A stretch of DNA of 20,721 nucleotides from Promethearchaeota archaeon (GCA_019057975.1 JAHLWJ010000043.1:1-20721); one strand, 5' to 3'; numbered from the stretch's first letter, positions 7,149 to 15,730 are shown. Translations and numbers: made by a program. Notes: generated by a model from the letters alone, not told the origin.

Positions 7149-7688
7149 TTAATGAAATTTCTTTTCATTTTTAAGTTTATTATAGTGATCAATATCCCTA
7201 TATTTGAAGACCTGTGCCGGGTGGCCTCCAGCAATTGCGTATTTAGGAATATCTTGAGTGACAACACTTCCAGCTTGAATAATAGCTCCCTCACCAATAG
7301 TAACTCCTCCTGTGATAATAACTCTTGATCCTACCCATACATTATCTTCGATTGTAATATCTTTATGAATGATTGTAGAATCGTATGGAATTGCTGTTCC
7401 ATTGTTATAGTTATGAAAAGAAGTAATAAATAGAATCTCCACCCCAGAATGAAAGTTATCTCCAATAGTAACTTTACCTGATCCTCTAATTACCATTCCA
7501 TTGAAGCTACAATTTTCTCCAAGATGAGTATTAGATGACAGGGTTGTATTGGAGTGTGCTTTAATATGGGGGACGCTTTTATAACTTGCAATAAGTCTTA
7601 AATTTTTTCTCAAAGCATATGATGGGTCAAGCTCGGTTAGATATTTATAAATTAATTTAAATATTTCTTTTCTTAGCCTAAATGTCAT
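7149..7688 (-). CDS. Hexapeptide-repeat (left-handed beta-helix) O-acyltransferase
   Basis: This 179-residue protein belongs to the trimeric acyl-CoA acyltransferases of the WcaF / maltose-galactoside acetyltransferase type. The turns of the left-handed helix are visible as [17 protein letters not shown] (48-64), [13 protein letters not shown] (70-82), [20 protein letters not shown] (109-128) and [20 protein letters not shown] (129-148), closed by the usual [16 protein letters not shown] (150-165). FITSFHNYN (87-95) supplies the catalytic histidine, H92, expected for this family. Members usually O-acetylate a sugar hydroxyl using acetyl-CoA in the cytoplasm. In this locus a glycan or nonulosonic-acid hydroxyl is a reasonable acceptor, but that is context only. 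A TATA-like ttattaatataat just upstream (minus strand, about 7700-7720) at short spacing suggests a leaderless or nearly leaderless transcript. The start ATG is 7688; no better alternative is seen. Confidence 0.88.
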   Translation of the reverse strand: MTFRLRKEIFKLIYKYLTELDPSYALRKNLRLIASYKSVPHIKAHSNTTLSSNTHLGENCSFNGMVIRGSGKVTIGDNFHSGVEILFITSFHNYNNGTAIPYDSTIIHKDITIEDNVWVGSRVIITGGVTIGEGAIIQAGSVVTQDIPKYAIAGGHPAQVFKYRDIDHYNKLKNEKKFH

Positions 7689-7861
7689 TATATCAAGCCG
7701 AGTATTATATTAATAAATTGATCTAACATAGCAAGAATATTAAACTTATTGGGTCTGTAGATAAAATCTAACATAATAAAAGCGTTTTGTATATCGATAA
7801 GCTCAAATTAGCGTCATTTCAGAAGTTCCATTACTTACTCCCATAACGGATTCTTTTTGGT

Positions 7862-9736
7862 TCATTTTAAAAATCTTTGAATAAACCGGTAGATGATTTC
7901 TGTAGCAGTATCCGTTTTATTGTAATACGAATATTTCTCTGAAAGTAATGTAATTTTGTTAAGATATTTTTGATAGAACTCCTTATTATTTACCAATTTT
8001 TCAACTACATCCGGTAAGTCATTCTTATTTTGGATGGTGATCAAATCTTTTTCTTCTAAAAATAAGTATTTACTTGTGTGAATATAATCAATGTTAATAT
8101 AATCAAGAACCACGACAGGAATTCCAATAATAAATGCTTCTAAAATGGTAGTAGATTTTCTTGAAAGAAGTAAATCACAGGATTTTATTAATCTCAAAAT
8201 GTCATAGTCTTTGATAATAATGGGATTGACATTTAATTTTTTTAAAACCTTTTTGTGGATAAGTCCATCTTCTCTTGGATGGAGCTTAATAATCAGATTC
8301 TTAATCAAATTCAATTTTTTCAATGATTTTACTATCACTGATATAATTTTTTCATTTGAACTATCGCTTACGGGGTTAGTAGTTAGAAGTATTGTGAAAT
8401 CGTTTTGACTAAATACGTACTTTCGGTTAGTAAACATGTCTTCTACAAAATCGAAGGGCTCTATTTTGCTTTTATAAAAATGTTCATAACGAGGTCTTCC
8501 TGTTACTTGTATTTTACTTGTAGGTACTCCTAATTCAATGTAGTAATCTTTTTCTTTTTGTCCAGAAGCAGCGTAATTTAAAATGTCAAATGTAGTAGTA
8601 AGCTCATCAAAGATAGGAATTGACGCATGAGGGATAAATAAAATTGGTATTTTATGTTTTTTAGCATAACCTATATAAGTTCTACCTTCAAAACCTAAAT
8701 CGTCAGCTATGACGATTAAAGATGGAGTGAAGAATTTTGTAATAGCATTAAAATTGGATTGTATGCTATATATTTTACAAATCCATTGATAGAATTCTAA
8801 GTTGTAAAATAACATGCCAAGAAATTCAGGATAAAGAAACTTACAATTTAATCCTTTAAATATTGTATTTTTACTTGATTTCCATAAATTTCTTAGGTGG
8901 ATTATATATTTTACAAAGTTACTAAACCTATTAACAGAAAGATTGTAACTATCGTTATAAAAAATAGAATTATAGCTTTCCGTTTTTTTAATATAATTGT
9001 AAAAACCTTCTAAACTCTGATATTGATTTTTTGTGTTGGCAACAAATAAAATATTTTTAAAGCTTGGCTGTATTAAATTTCTTTTAACTGAAAGCTTTTT
9101 TTGGAGAGGGGATGACTTTAATGACCTTTGTAAAAAGCTATAAATTGTTTTTATGAAAAACCAATTTGAATAAGATAAGATTCTTTTGATAATAGGATCA
9201 TGATAAAATTCTATCTTTTCCAATTTAATTTTTAAATCTTTAAATTTTAATGGTAGATTTGGATTATAATTGAAAAAGATTACTTTATCGTAAGTTTCCC
9301 TATTTAAAATGTAATTCAGAAACTCTATTTCCCCAAAAACTCTATTCAAGAATCTAGCTAGATACCTTTCGACTAAATTACCCAAAAAAACTCCATTTAT
9401 ATGAAATAAACCAGTATCTTCCAAATTAGTTAAAAATTGTTCTTTTAATATCTTGGTTTTGCGGACAAGATTTTTCTTCAGAATTATATATTGTTCTCTT
9501 TCTATTTCAGATCTTAGTTCGGGGAGATATCCGATTTTAACATTTTTAATCATCGAATTATTTTTGTAAGATGATGTGATAACATTAATCTCTATATCAT
9601 TGTCATTTTCTATTTTTAAAGTTTTAATGAATCGATTTAATCTTAAATTATTGTAATTTGCTAACCGATTGTATAAAGTAAGAGAGAATGTTTTATAGAT
9701 ATTATTCAAATAAAAATCTAGGATTAATACTTTCAT
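7862..9736 (-). CDS. Large GT-B-type transferase (glycerophosphotransferase / capsule transferase-like), possible sialyltransferase candidate
   Basis: This 624-residue soluble protein has a recognisable C-terminal half. It shows SLIVIADDLGFEGRTYIGYA (339-358), IPHASIPIFDE (368-378), ASGQKEKDYYIELGVP (390-405), IQVTGRPRYEHF (409-420), ILLTTNP (449-455), LIIKLHPRED (481-490), IKSCDLLLSRKSTTILEAF (517-535) and GIPVVVLD (538-545). This D-x-G / TGxPR / KLHPxE / S-x-T-LEA order is that of GT-B enzymes related to CDP-glycerol glycerophosphotransferases, capsule transferases and UDP-GlcNAc 2-epimerases. The N-terminal 220 residues match nothing I recognise. No membrane helix is obvious. Because CMP-sialate is made in the locus and no canonical sialyltransferase is seen, this protein is a candidate for that step, but this is inference. 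It lies 145 bp downstream of the ABC ATPase and 173 bp upstream of the acyltransferase, so it may have its own promoter. Confidence 0.65.
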   Translation of the reverse strand: MKVLILDFYLNNIYKTFSLTLYNRLANYNNLRLNRFIKTLKIENDNDIEINVITSSYKNNSMIKNVKIGYLPELRSEIEREQYIILKKNLVRKTKILKEQFLTNLEDTGLFHINGVFLGNLVERYLARFLNRVFGEIEFLNYILNRETYDKVIFFNYNPNLPLKFKDLKIKLEKIEFYHDPIIKRILSYSNWFFIKTIYSFLQRSLKSSPLQKKLSVKRNLIQPSFKNILFVANTKNQYQSLEGFYNYIKKTESYNSIFYNDSYNLSVNRFSNFVKYIIHLRNLWKSSKNTIFKGLNCKFLYPEFLGMLFYNLEFYQWICKIYSIQSNFNAITKFFTPSLIVIADDLGFEGRTYIGYAKKHKIPILFIPHASIPIFDELTTTFDILNYAASGQKEKDYYIELGVPTSKIQVTGRPRYEHFYKSKIEPFDFVEDMFTNRKYVFSQNDFTILLTTNPVSDSSNEKIISVIVKSLKKLNLIKNLIIKLHPREDGLIHKKVLKKLNVNPIIIKDYDILRLIKSCDLLLSRKSTTILEAFIIGIPVVVLDYINIDYIHTSKYLFLEEKDLITIQNKNDLPDVVEKLVNNKEFYQKYLNKITLLSEKYSYYNKTDTATEIIYRFIQRFLK

Positions 9737-9881
9737 TTAGGGAGGGTTATTGAATATTTTTAAAATTAATAAATATTATAATCATTTAATTTTTTTGTAG
9801 TTGATAATCTTTTTGAAAAGTTATTGTGAAGCATTAGAATTTTTTAAAAGAATAAAAAATAAATGAAATTTTTTTTTTTGT

Positions 9882-10802
9882 TTAAATCAATTGTAAAAAT
9901 AGTTCCTCAAGGGAAAAATCTTGCTCTTTAATTTTGGATATTTTATGATTCTTAAGTGTTAATAATAAATCATTATAATTATCTCGCCTTTTGATAGAGA
10001 TTACAATCCCCTTTTTCTCCTCTTTGTATTCCTTGACATAATCACAAGTGTCTAAGTCTTTTATTAATTTTGCTTTATCTCCTAAAATTTCTACTTTTAT
10101 CTTAATATCACTTCGCATTAAGCTCTGTATTTCACTTTGAGTACCAATTTTTATGATTTTACCATTATTTAAAAAAGCTATACGATCACATAGTTTTTCA
10201 ATAACACTCATATCATGACTTGTTAAAAATATCGTTTTTGTGGTATTTTTTATTTTCTTAACAATAAAATCTACTGATTTTACATCTAAACCTAGCGTAG
10301 GTTCATCTAGAAATAAAATATCACGCTCTAAGATCAGTGTTCTCATTAGTGCTAGCTTCATTTTCATACCGCTCGAAAATTTTTCAACATATTGATTAAG
10401 CCATCCCTCTAATTCAAATTCTTTAGCAATTTCAATAATTTTTTGCTTATAATTTGGTACATTATAGATCTTACAGAAGAATTTTAAATTATCATATGCT
10501 GTTATTCTATAATATAACATATTGCTTTCGAGCATTAGAGAAACTTTCGCTTTTGCTCTTAAAGGCTTTTTGAGAATATTATACCCATCGATAATCGCAT
10601 AACCACTCGTAGGTTGAAGTAATGTTGTTAAAATCTGTATCAATGTAGTTTTACCAGCACCATTTGGTCCTAGCAATCCAAATATTTCACCTTCCTTAAT
10701 AGAAATGTTGATTCGGTCTAACGCTTTTATTTGTTTCCCTCCACCCTTAAGCTTATAGATTTTTGTAAGGTCTTTTGTTTCAATAATGTTCCTTATGGTC
10801 AT
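9882..10802 (-). CDS. ABC-2 transporter ATPase, DrrA-like
   Basis: This 306-residue nucleotide-binding subunit powers an ABC-2 exporter. It has Walker A GPNGAGKTT (45-53), signature FSSGMKMKLALMR (142-154), Walker B ILFLDEPTLGLD (162-173) and the H-loop in TSHDMS (194-199). At the Q-loop, SLMLESNMLYYRIT (88-101) places Glu (E92) where Gln is usual. As I recall, some archaeal ABC-2 ATPases share this Glu form (LEGNRNLYW-type). The roughly 80-residue C-terminal extension ending DFSLEELFLQLI matches the DrrA/DUF4162-type tail of lipid and drug exporters rather than the carbohydrate-binding tail of Wzt. The gene begins 4 bp after the permease stop. The aggat near that stop can act as ribosome-binding site, so translation is probably coupled. 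The substrate is unknown; a glycan or lipid-linked precursor is only suggested by context. Confidence 0.93.
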   Translation of the reverse strand: MTIRNIIETKDLTKIYKLKGGGKQIKALDRINISIKEGEIFGLLGPNGAGKTTLIQILTTLLQPTSGYAIIDGYNILKKPLRAKAKVSLMLESNMLYYRITAYDNLKFFCKIYNVPNYKQKIIEIAKEFELEGWLNQYVEKFSSGMKMKLALMRTLILERDILFLDEPTLGLDVKSVDFIVKKIKNTTKTIFLTSHDMSVIEKLCDRIAFLNNGKIIKIGTQSEIQSLMRSDIKIKVEILGDKAKLIKDLDTCDYVKEYKEEKKGIVISIKRRDNYNDLLLTLKNHKISKIKEQDFSLEELFLQLI

Positions 10803-10806
10803 ATCT

Positions 10807-11601
10807 TTAATATCCTACAATTCCATATTTTTTATAAATAAAATTAAAACTATAAACACCAATCACAGGAGTTACAACAGAAGTAAATAGTAAAAAACAA
10901 AAATGAGCAGGATGAGCAACAATCGTCAACAATATGTTGCCTTCCAACCAAGTTAGTCTTAGAATGTCAAAAATATAATAAAGTGGATTTAAATCAATAA
11001 TATTTTGTATAAAATCGGGGAAAATTTCGTATGGATATGTTATACAACTTAACCAGAAAACTATATTAAATGCAAACAAAAATGGTTTCCAAAGATTTTC
11101 TTTTGAAATCGCAAAAACTCCAAATAATAGTCCTATACCACTAAAAATTAAAGCTATTAAAAAATAAATAACGATTACACTTAAAATTGTTATAAGGTTA
11201 ATAGGTATAATAATTATTGTAATTACAAACAATGCGATGAAAGGGATTGATATTAATACAAATCGAGAAATAAATATACCTAATAGCAAATTAAACCTAT
11301 TAAACGGACCAATTATCAATGCAGGTAGAGTTCTCCAATATTTTTCAAAGCGAAGCTGTATAGGATATTCACTTACAATCCCCCGAATTAAGTATATTTG
11401 ATAAGCTATAAATTGATATAGTATTAAATTTTCTGAGGGAAAAAAACTATTCATAACAATTAAGGGCATGGCAATAGTAATAAATGGAGTGAACATTCCA
11501 ATTATTATATTTGCTTTAAATCTAATACTGAGTTTAAAATTTTTTTCCGTTAGTGCGATAATTTGTCGCAGATTATTTTTTATAGTTTTACGGGCGATCA
11601 T
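10807..11601 (-). CDS. ABC-2 type transporter permease
   Basis: This is a 264-residue integral membrane protein with a typical ABC-2 layout. A short cytoplasmic amphipathic start (MIARKTIKNNLRQIIALTEKNF) is followed by about six helices, approximately at 32-52, 60-75, 104-128, 134-160, 170-190 and 232-255. The family signature region appears as ISKENLWKPFLFAFNIVFWL followed by SCITYPYEIFPDFIQ and then DLNPLYYIFDILRLTWL (about 165-217). The YPYE-P-x-I and NPLYY phrases are characteristic of ABC-2 permeases. It forms a two-gene unit with the ATPase 4 bp downstream. The transporter should export a lipid-like or lipid-linked substrate. It lacks clear features of polysaccharide permeases of the Wzm/KpsM type that I could point to with confidence. 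ATG 11601 is the only good start. Confidence 0.9.
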   Translation of the reverse strand: MIARKTIKNNLRQIIALTEKNFKLSIRFKANIIIGMFTPFITIAMPLIVMNSFFPSENLILYQFIAYQIYLIRGIVSEYPIQLRFEKYWRTLPALIIGPFNRFNLLLGIFISRFVLISIPFIALFVITIIIIPINLITILSVIVIYFLIALIFSGIGLLFGVFAISKENLWKPFLFAFNIVFWLSCITYPYEIFPDFIQNIIDLNPLYYIFDILRLTWLEGNILLTIVAHPAHFCFLLFTSVVTPVIGVYSFNFIYKKYGIVGY

Positions 11602-11913
11602 GAATATTGTGTGATATTTTTTAATGAAAATTGGGGAGTTCTAATAAATAGATAATACCTACTTTTCAGACAAATGATTTTAACTAATTTTTACTTATAG
11701 TAGCTAAATAATCAAGTGTATTTCAATTTTGATATTAATTAAGATTAAGTGATTTAGGTTCTAGTTGCATGTTCTAAAAGATAGATAGGTCAAACAACAT
11801 CGGTTCATGCAAATCTCTCTTTAAAAATTCATATAGGAAATCTTTAATTTTATCAATTAATTTAAGGTAACGATATAAAGAATTGTTCTCAATAAAAATG
11901 TATAAACGCTGGC
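11602..11913. promoter_or_regulatory. Divergent intergenic region (312 bp) between the ABC permease and a GT4 gene
   Basis: No gene is seen here. A TATA-like gatataaag at 11872-11880 would place a plus-strand start near 11900, giving a short leader for the GT4 gene. An inverted pair ttgcatg (11765-11771) / catgcaa (11806-11812), spaced by 34 bases, is a possible operator half-site pair, weakly supported. An ATG at 11898 opens a 12-codon reading frame that ends in TAA at 11934-11936 and overlaps the GT4 start in another frame. Confidence 0.45.
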
Positions 11914-13194
11914 TTGGAGATTTATACCTTGTCTAATAATCAAGAAAAAAGGTTAAAAGTTTTACACTTACTTAGTACTTCTCTGCCTAAATTATCAGGT
12001 TACGCTATTCGTAGCCACAGCATTCTCAAATCTCAAAAAAATAGATTCATTCCATGCGCATTAACAGCACCAAACAATTTTCATTTTAATATGATTGATG
12101 TTATTGATGGGATTAGATATTATCGTTATCCTTTTAATCCAGGATTTAAATTATTTGTTGAACCGAAGTTTTCTAAACAATTGAGAATTACTAAATTATA
12201 CGATTATTTTTACCATTCATTATTTAGAAAACCTGCAAAGTTCCTGAGAACGGTTGTAAACCATTTGGATGTTAATGTAATTCATGGTCATTCCACAGAA
12301 AGATTTGCCAATTATGGAGAAATTGTAGCAAAAGAAAAAAATATTCCTTTCATTTATGAAGTAAGAGGTTTTTTAGAAGATACACACGTAGGATTAGGAA
12401 CAATTCAATACGCATCTCGTGAGTATAATAGAAGAAGAGAAAAAGAGACCACATTAATGCGAAAAGCGAACATTGTTATAACTTTGGGAGAGGCAATGCG
12501 AAACGATATAATTAAAAGAGGTATTGATAAGAGAAAGATTAAAGTTGTCCCTAACGGCGTAAATACTGAAATTTTGAAACCAAAATCAGTCAATATGGAA
12601 TTAAAAAGGGATATTGGTTTAGACCAAAAAAAAATTGTTGGTTACATCGGTTCTGTCCGCAAAATTGAGGGGATTGAATATCTCCTAAACGCAGTAAGTT
12701 TAATTAAAAAGACGGAGGAAAATATCTTTCTCTTAATTGTCGGACCTTATAATCCGATTTATTATAAAGAATTAAAACGCTTTATAGTAAAATTAGGAAT
12801 AACTAATAATGTAAAATTTACAGGACCTATACCAAATTCACATATTAGGGAATATTATTCAATAATCGATATAATCGTAATTCCAAGAAAAAACCTTCGT
12901 GTGAATCGATTGGTAACGCCACTTAAACCTCTCGAAGCTATGGCAATGGAAAGAGTGTTATTGACTAGTGATCTCCCTGCCCTTAAGGAAATGGTTAAAC
13001 CTAAAATCTCTGGAGAATTATTTGAAGCCGAGAACCCGTACGATTTAGCAGATAAAATTCTTAAATACCTAAATGATTCTCAAGTTCGAGAACAATTAGG
13101 GAAAAGAGCAAGAGAATATGTAGTAAAAAATTACGACTGGAATCTAATTGGTAATAAGTATACATTGTTATACAATAAATTACTTAGGGATTAA
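11914..13194 (+). CDS. GT4-family glycosyltransferase (exosortase-associated GT4-like)
   Basis: This 426-residue GT-B enzyme adds a nucleotide-activated sugar to a glycan with retention. The N-domain begins KVLHLLSTSLPKLSGYAIR (15-33) and has VIHGHSTER (122-130) and IPFIYEVRGFLED (144-156). The C-domain has VVPNGVN (211-217), IGYxGS-type YIGSV (244-248), LLIVGPYN (273-280), VKFTGPIP (300-307) and RLVTPLKPLEAMAM (332-345). The EVRGFLED / RREKETTLMRKA / LVTPLKPLEAMA set resembles glycosyltransferases linked to exosortase systems and other exopolysaccharide loci. The start is unclear: no in-frame ATG exists before residue 60. The longest form uses TTG at 11914. A second TTG at 11929 has GGAG (11916-11919) 9 bases upstream and keeps the whole conserved domain, so it may be the true start. 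It is divergent from the ABC operon and heads a plus-strand run of four genes. Confidence 0.88.
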   Translation: MEIYTLSNNQEKRLKVLHLLSTSLPKLSGYAIRSHSILKSQKNRFIPCALTAPNNFHFNMIDVIDGIRYYRYPFNPGFKLFVEPKFSKQLRITKLYDYFYHSLFRKPAKFLRTVVNHLDVNVIHGHSTERFANYGEIVAKEKNIPFIYEVRGFLEDTHVGLGTIQYASREYNRRREKETTLMRKANIVITLGEAMRNDIIKRGIDKRKIKVVPNGVNTEILKPKSVNMELKRDIGLDQKKIVGYIGSVRKIEGIEYLLNAVSLIKKTEENIFLLIVGPYNPIYYKELKRFIVKLGITNNVKFTGPIPNSHIREYYSIIDIIVIPRKNLRVNRLVTPLKPLEAMAMERVLLTSDLPALKEMVKPKISGELFEAENPYDLADKILKYLNDSQVREQLGKRAREYVVKNYDWNLIGNKYTLLYNKLLRD

Positions 13195-13257
13195 TTTATA
13201 ATAAACTAATAAAGAAACAGAATAAAATCTAAAAAAAAAACCAAAAATTTAGAACTT

Positions 13258-13374
13258 ATGAATATCAAGGATCTCTATAATAACCTATACCGTTCAATCA
13301 AGAGATTTAAACCAATTATACAGATGTATACACCTAGATTAAATGTTTTTATAACATGTTTTTATATAGTCTAA
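13258..13374 (+). CDS. Possible small ORF or gene remnant, 38 residues
   Basis: An ATG at 13258 opens 38 codons starting MNIKDLYNNLYRSIKRFK and ending FITCFYIV before TAA at 13372-13374. The first 28 residues look protein-like (amphipathic, charged), and the end is hydrophobic. No ribosome-binding site, family match or neighbour argument supports it. In DNA this AT-rich, a frame of this length can occur by chance. It could also be the start of a decayed gene. Confidence 0.15.
   Translation: MNIKDLYNNLYRSIKRFKPIIQMYTPRLNVFITCFYIV
13343..13366. repeat. Tandem direct repeat, two copies of atgtttttata, period 13 bp
   Basis: The 11-bp word is at 13343-13353 and again at 13356-13366 with two bases (ac) between. 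It lies in the long spacer between the GT4 and GT2 genes. It could be a regulatory repeat or chance in A/T-rich DNA. Confidence 0.5.
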
Positions 13375-13554
13375 ATTCTTATGAGTATACAATTTTTCAC
13401 TTTAATGGTTTAATCAATTTTTACTATCGTAAGGAATAATAAATTTAAACTATTATATACCAATTATGTTAGATATTTAGTTAAAAAGCTTGTATAAGAA
13501 GTATTTATAATATCTTTCAAGAATATTGAATAAATGTGAAAAAAAATCAAATCA

Positions 13555-13566
13555 GTATAAAAAAAA
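13555..13566 (+). promoter_or_regulatory. TATA-like box at leaderless spacing before the GT2 gene
   Basis: gtataaaaaaaa at 13555-13566 is followed by cccc and lies with its centre about 22-24 bases before the ATG at 13582. That matches the distance from an archaeal TATA box to the transcription start, so the transcript would be leaderless or nearly so. No Shine-Dalgarno motif is present, consistent with that. Confidence 0.45.
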
Positions 13567-13581
13567 CCCCTTGAAGAAACA

Positions 13582-14778
13582 ATGCTGAACATCGGTGTAC
13601 CCATTATTGAATTCATTTTTAGTTTTTTTACTTCAAATTGCTTAATACTAGCTTTATTCCTAATAATCATGGCTTATCATTTATTTATGCATCTAATTAG
13701 GGATAGAAATTATCTGAAAAATTTAAAAAGATTTAAGGACGTTAATGTTGATTCAATAAGTCAATTAAAAGAAATTCTGCCAATCAGCATTATCGTCCCA
13801 GCATGGAAAGAGGATGAAAATTTTAAACTATGTTTAAATTCAATCGATCAATTAAATTATCCCCAATTAAAAATCATAGTAAATGCAGGGGGATCTAAAG
13901 AAACTATAGATATTGCAAATTCCTTCGTGGAAAAAGAGAGATTTAAAGTGATATATCAAAAAGGAGGAGAAGGAAAAATAAAAGCGATAAATGATGGTTT
14001 AAAATTTGTCTCTGATGGAATTATTTGTTTATTAGATGCTGATATTATAATTAATGATAAAAATTTATTGGAAATGATTTATCCTTTGATTAATGGTAAA
14101 GAAGAGATTGTTATGGCACCATTATTCCCACACATATCCATTCTCAATAAGGGTTTTGCAAAATATGCATATATCAATAGGGATAAGAGATTTAGACAGA
14201 AATTAACAAGATACACCTTTGGAGTGGCTTCAAATGCATGTATGAAACACGATGTAATCAAAAAAATAGGAAAGTTTACAGAAAAAAGATTAGCTGATGA
14301 TGGAATATCAACTGGTATAGATCTGTCTTTAAAGGGAATTAAAACGTACCTATTATTGGGTAAAAATATTCAATCTTTAACATATCCAACTAGTATTAAT
14401 AAATTCCTTCATCAAAATCTTCGATGGATTGAAAATTCTCTCTATTATTCGATTAAAAATAGAAAATTTCAAATAATTAAATTTGTAGGTTTAACCATTT
14501 TATCACTTTTTATCTTGATTTTTCCATTTTTCTTATTTTTTAATATTTCTATATTTCTAATTGGAGAATTACTTTTTTTTAGCATGTATTTGAAAAGAAT
14601 TAGAAAAATAATATTTTTTAAACTAGTAAATAGGGATGTTTTGATTAAATTTAAGTTCAAATTTTGTATAAAACTTATTTTTTTTACCTATCTTGATGTG
14701 TTAGTGAATATAATTGCTGCTTTTGAGATTTTATTTTATAGAAAAGCATATAAAAGAAGAAAAAATCTAATACCATAA
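13582..14778 (+). CDS. Membrane-anchored GT2-family glycosyltransferase
   Basis: This 398-residue inverting glycosyltransferase of the cellulose/hyaluronan-synthase type acts at the cytoplasmic membrane. A first helix (about 17-37) precedes the GT-A domain. That domain shows ISIIVPAWKEDENF (68-81), GGEGKIKAINDGL (128-140), the metal-binding DAD in LLDADI (150-155), the acceptor-site acidic pair in LADDGIST (237-244) and HQNLRWIEN (277-285), a Q-x-x-RW variant. After this come hydrophobic helices at about 301-330, 335-347 and 366-388 and a basic tail KAYKRRKNLIP. The layout is that of processive or polyprenyl-linked synthases. Being short of the usual five or six C-terminal helices, it may be non-processive. 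The sugar is unknown. It follows a long spacer and is 151 bp upstream of the methyltransferase. Confidence 0.87.
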   Translation: MLNIGVPIIEFIFSFFTSNCLILALFLIIMAYHLFMHLIRDRNYLKNLKRFKDVNVDSISQLKEILPISIIVPAWKEDENFKLCLNSIDQLNYPQLKIIVNAGGSKETIDIANSFVEKERFKVIYQKGGEGKIKAINDGLKFVSDGIICLLDADIIINDKNLLEMIYPLINGKEEIVMAPLFPHISILNKGFAKYAYINRDKRFRQKLTRYTFGVASNACMKHDVIKKIGKFTEKRLADDGISTGIDLSLKGIKTYLLLGKNIQSLTYPTSINKFLHQNLRWIENSLYYSIKNRKFQIIKFVGLTILSLFILIFPFFLFFNISIFLIGELLFFSMYLKRIRKIIFFKLVNRDVLIKFKFKFCIKLIFFTYLDVLVNIIAAFEILFYRKAYKRRKNLIP

Positions 14779-14929
14779 TACAAATATTAAACCTTTTATT
14801 ATTTAGGACAGCAAATTAATATATGTAAATTTAGTTGATAAAAATTGTAAAAGAATTTCAAGATCTTATTCAAAAATTATAAATCATAAATAATGTTATA
14901 TGGATTAATTAATATTCGCAAGTTATAAC

Positions 14930-15664
14930 ATGACAATCAAACAGATTTTAACCGAAATAAAAAAAGTGCTATCCTATTCAAAAGCAAGACATTCTATAGC
15001 ATTTGACGATGACATATACTACGAAATCTCGGGTTTCAGAGCAAAATTTGTAAATTTTGTTAATCTCCTCTACAAATTAATTAATTTAAAAACTAATAAG
15101 ATACAAATTGGGGAACGAATCGTAGAGATACCATTTTTATATAAAAATCTTGATTATGATAAAAATAATAAAATTTTAGATTTAGGATGTGTAGGAAGTA
15201 AGATTTCTTTGCAACTTGCCTCATTAGGGTTCAATGTTGTAGGAATCGATTTTAGACCTTTTATATTTAAACATAAAAACTTAGAATTCATTCAAGGAAA
15301 TTTTTTTGAAATAAACTTACCCGCTGAATCATTTGATTGTGTAATCTGTATTAGTACGATAGAACATATTGGTTTACTAGCTTATAATCTTAAACCATTT
15401 GACCAAGGTGATAAAAAGGCGATAGAAAAGATTTATACTCTTCTAAAAAAAGGAGGTAAACTAATTTTAACGGTACCTTATGGAAAAGCAATAATAAATC
15501 AGTTTGAAAGAAATTATGATCAAAAATCATTAAACCAATTAATTAAAATGTTTAAAATAGATGAATTTGAGATATATGAAAAAAGTAAAAGTGGTTGGAT
15601 TTTATCTACCGATTCTTCAAATAAATCTGAAAAAGTCGCTTGTGTTGTGTGTGTTAAGTCATAA
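14930..15664 (+). CDS. Class I SAM-dependent methyltransferase
   Basis: This is a 244-residue Rossmann-fold methyltransferase. Motif I is KILDLGCVGSKISLQLASLG (81-100), the acidic end of strand 2 is VVGIDFRP (103-110), QGNFFEINLP (122-131) corresponds to motif II and FDCVICISTIEHIGL (135-149) to motif IV. YTLLKKGGKLILTVPYG (169-185) is the post-motif beta-strand typical of Methyltransf_11/25-type enzymes. The GCVGSK form, in place of GCGTG, is acceptable in this fold. Methyltransferases in such loci often O-methylate sugars or cap glycans; here that is inferred from the flanking glycosyltransferases. The start ATG at 14930 is preceded by the palindrome gttataac (14922-14929) and no Shine-Dalgarno motif. 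Confidence 0.85.
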   Translation: MTIKQILTEIKKVLSYSKARHSIAFDDDIYYEISGFRAKFVNFVNLLYKLINLKTNKIQIGERIVEIPFLYKNLDYDKNNKILDLGCVGSKISLQLASLGFNVVGIDFRPFIFKHKNLEFIQGNFFEINLPAESFDCVICISTIEHIGLLAYNLKPFDQGDKKAIEKIYTLLKKGGKLILTVPYGKAIINQFERNYDQKSLNQLIKMFKIDEFEIYEKSKSGWILSTDSSNKSEKVACVVCVKS

Positions 15665-15730
15665 CATATAATATTAAATATAATCAATAAACGATAAAAA
15701 ACTCCTATTGTTTTCGAGTCAACTAATATT

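Larger units (their letters stand above)
13195..13581. other. 387-bp spacer between GT4 and GT2 genes
   Basis: This spacer has no recognisable gene. It holds a poly-A patch (13232-13249), a weak 38-codon frame (13258-13374), a tandem 11-bp repeat (13343-13366) and a TATA-like box just before the next gene (13555-13566). Its length is unusual for consecutive same-strand genes in this window, so the GT2 gene probably has its own promoter. Confidence 0.5.

Noticed and set aside
9882..11601. Wzm/Wzt or KpsM/KpsT polysaccharide exporter
   Set aside because: The ATPase has a DrrA-like C-terminal tail without a carbohydrate-binding domain, so a polysaccharide-export label cannot be supported from sequence.
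13232..13249. Poly-A patch as evidence of a mobile element end
   Set aside because: No target duplication, inverted termini or transposase is present. Short A-runs are common throughout this AT-rich window.
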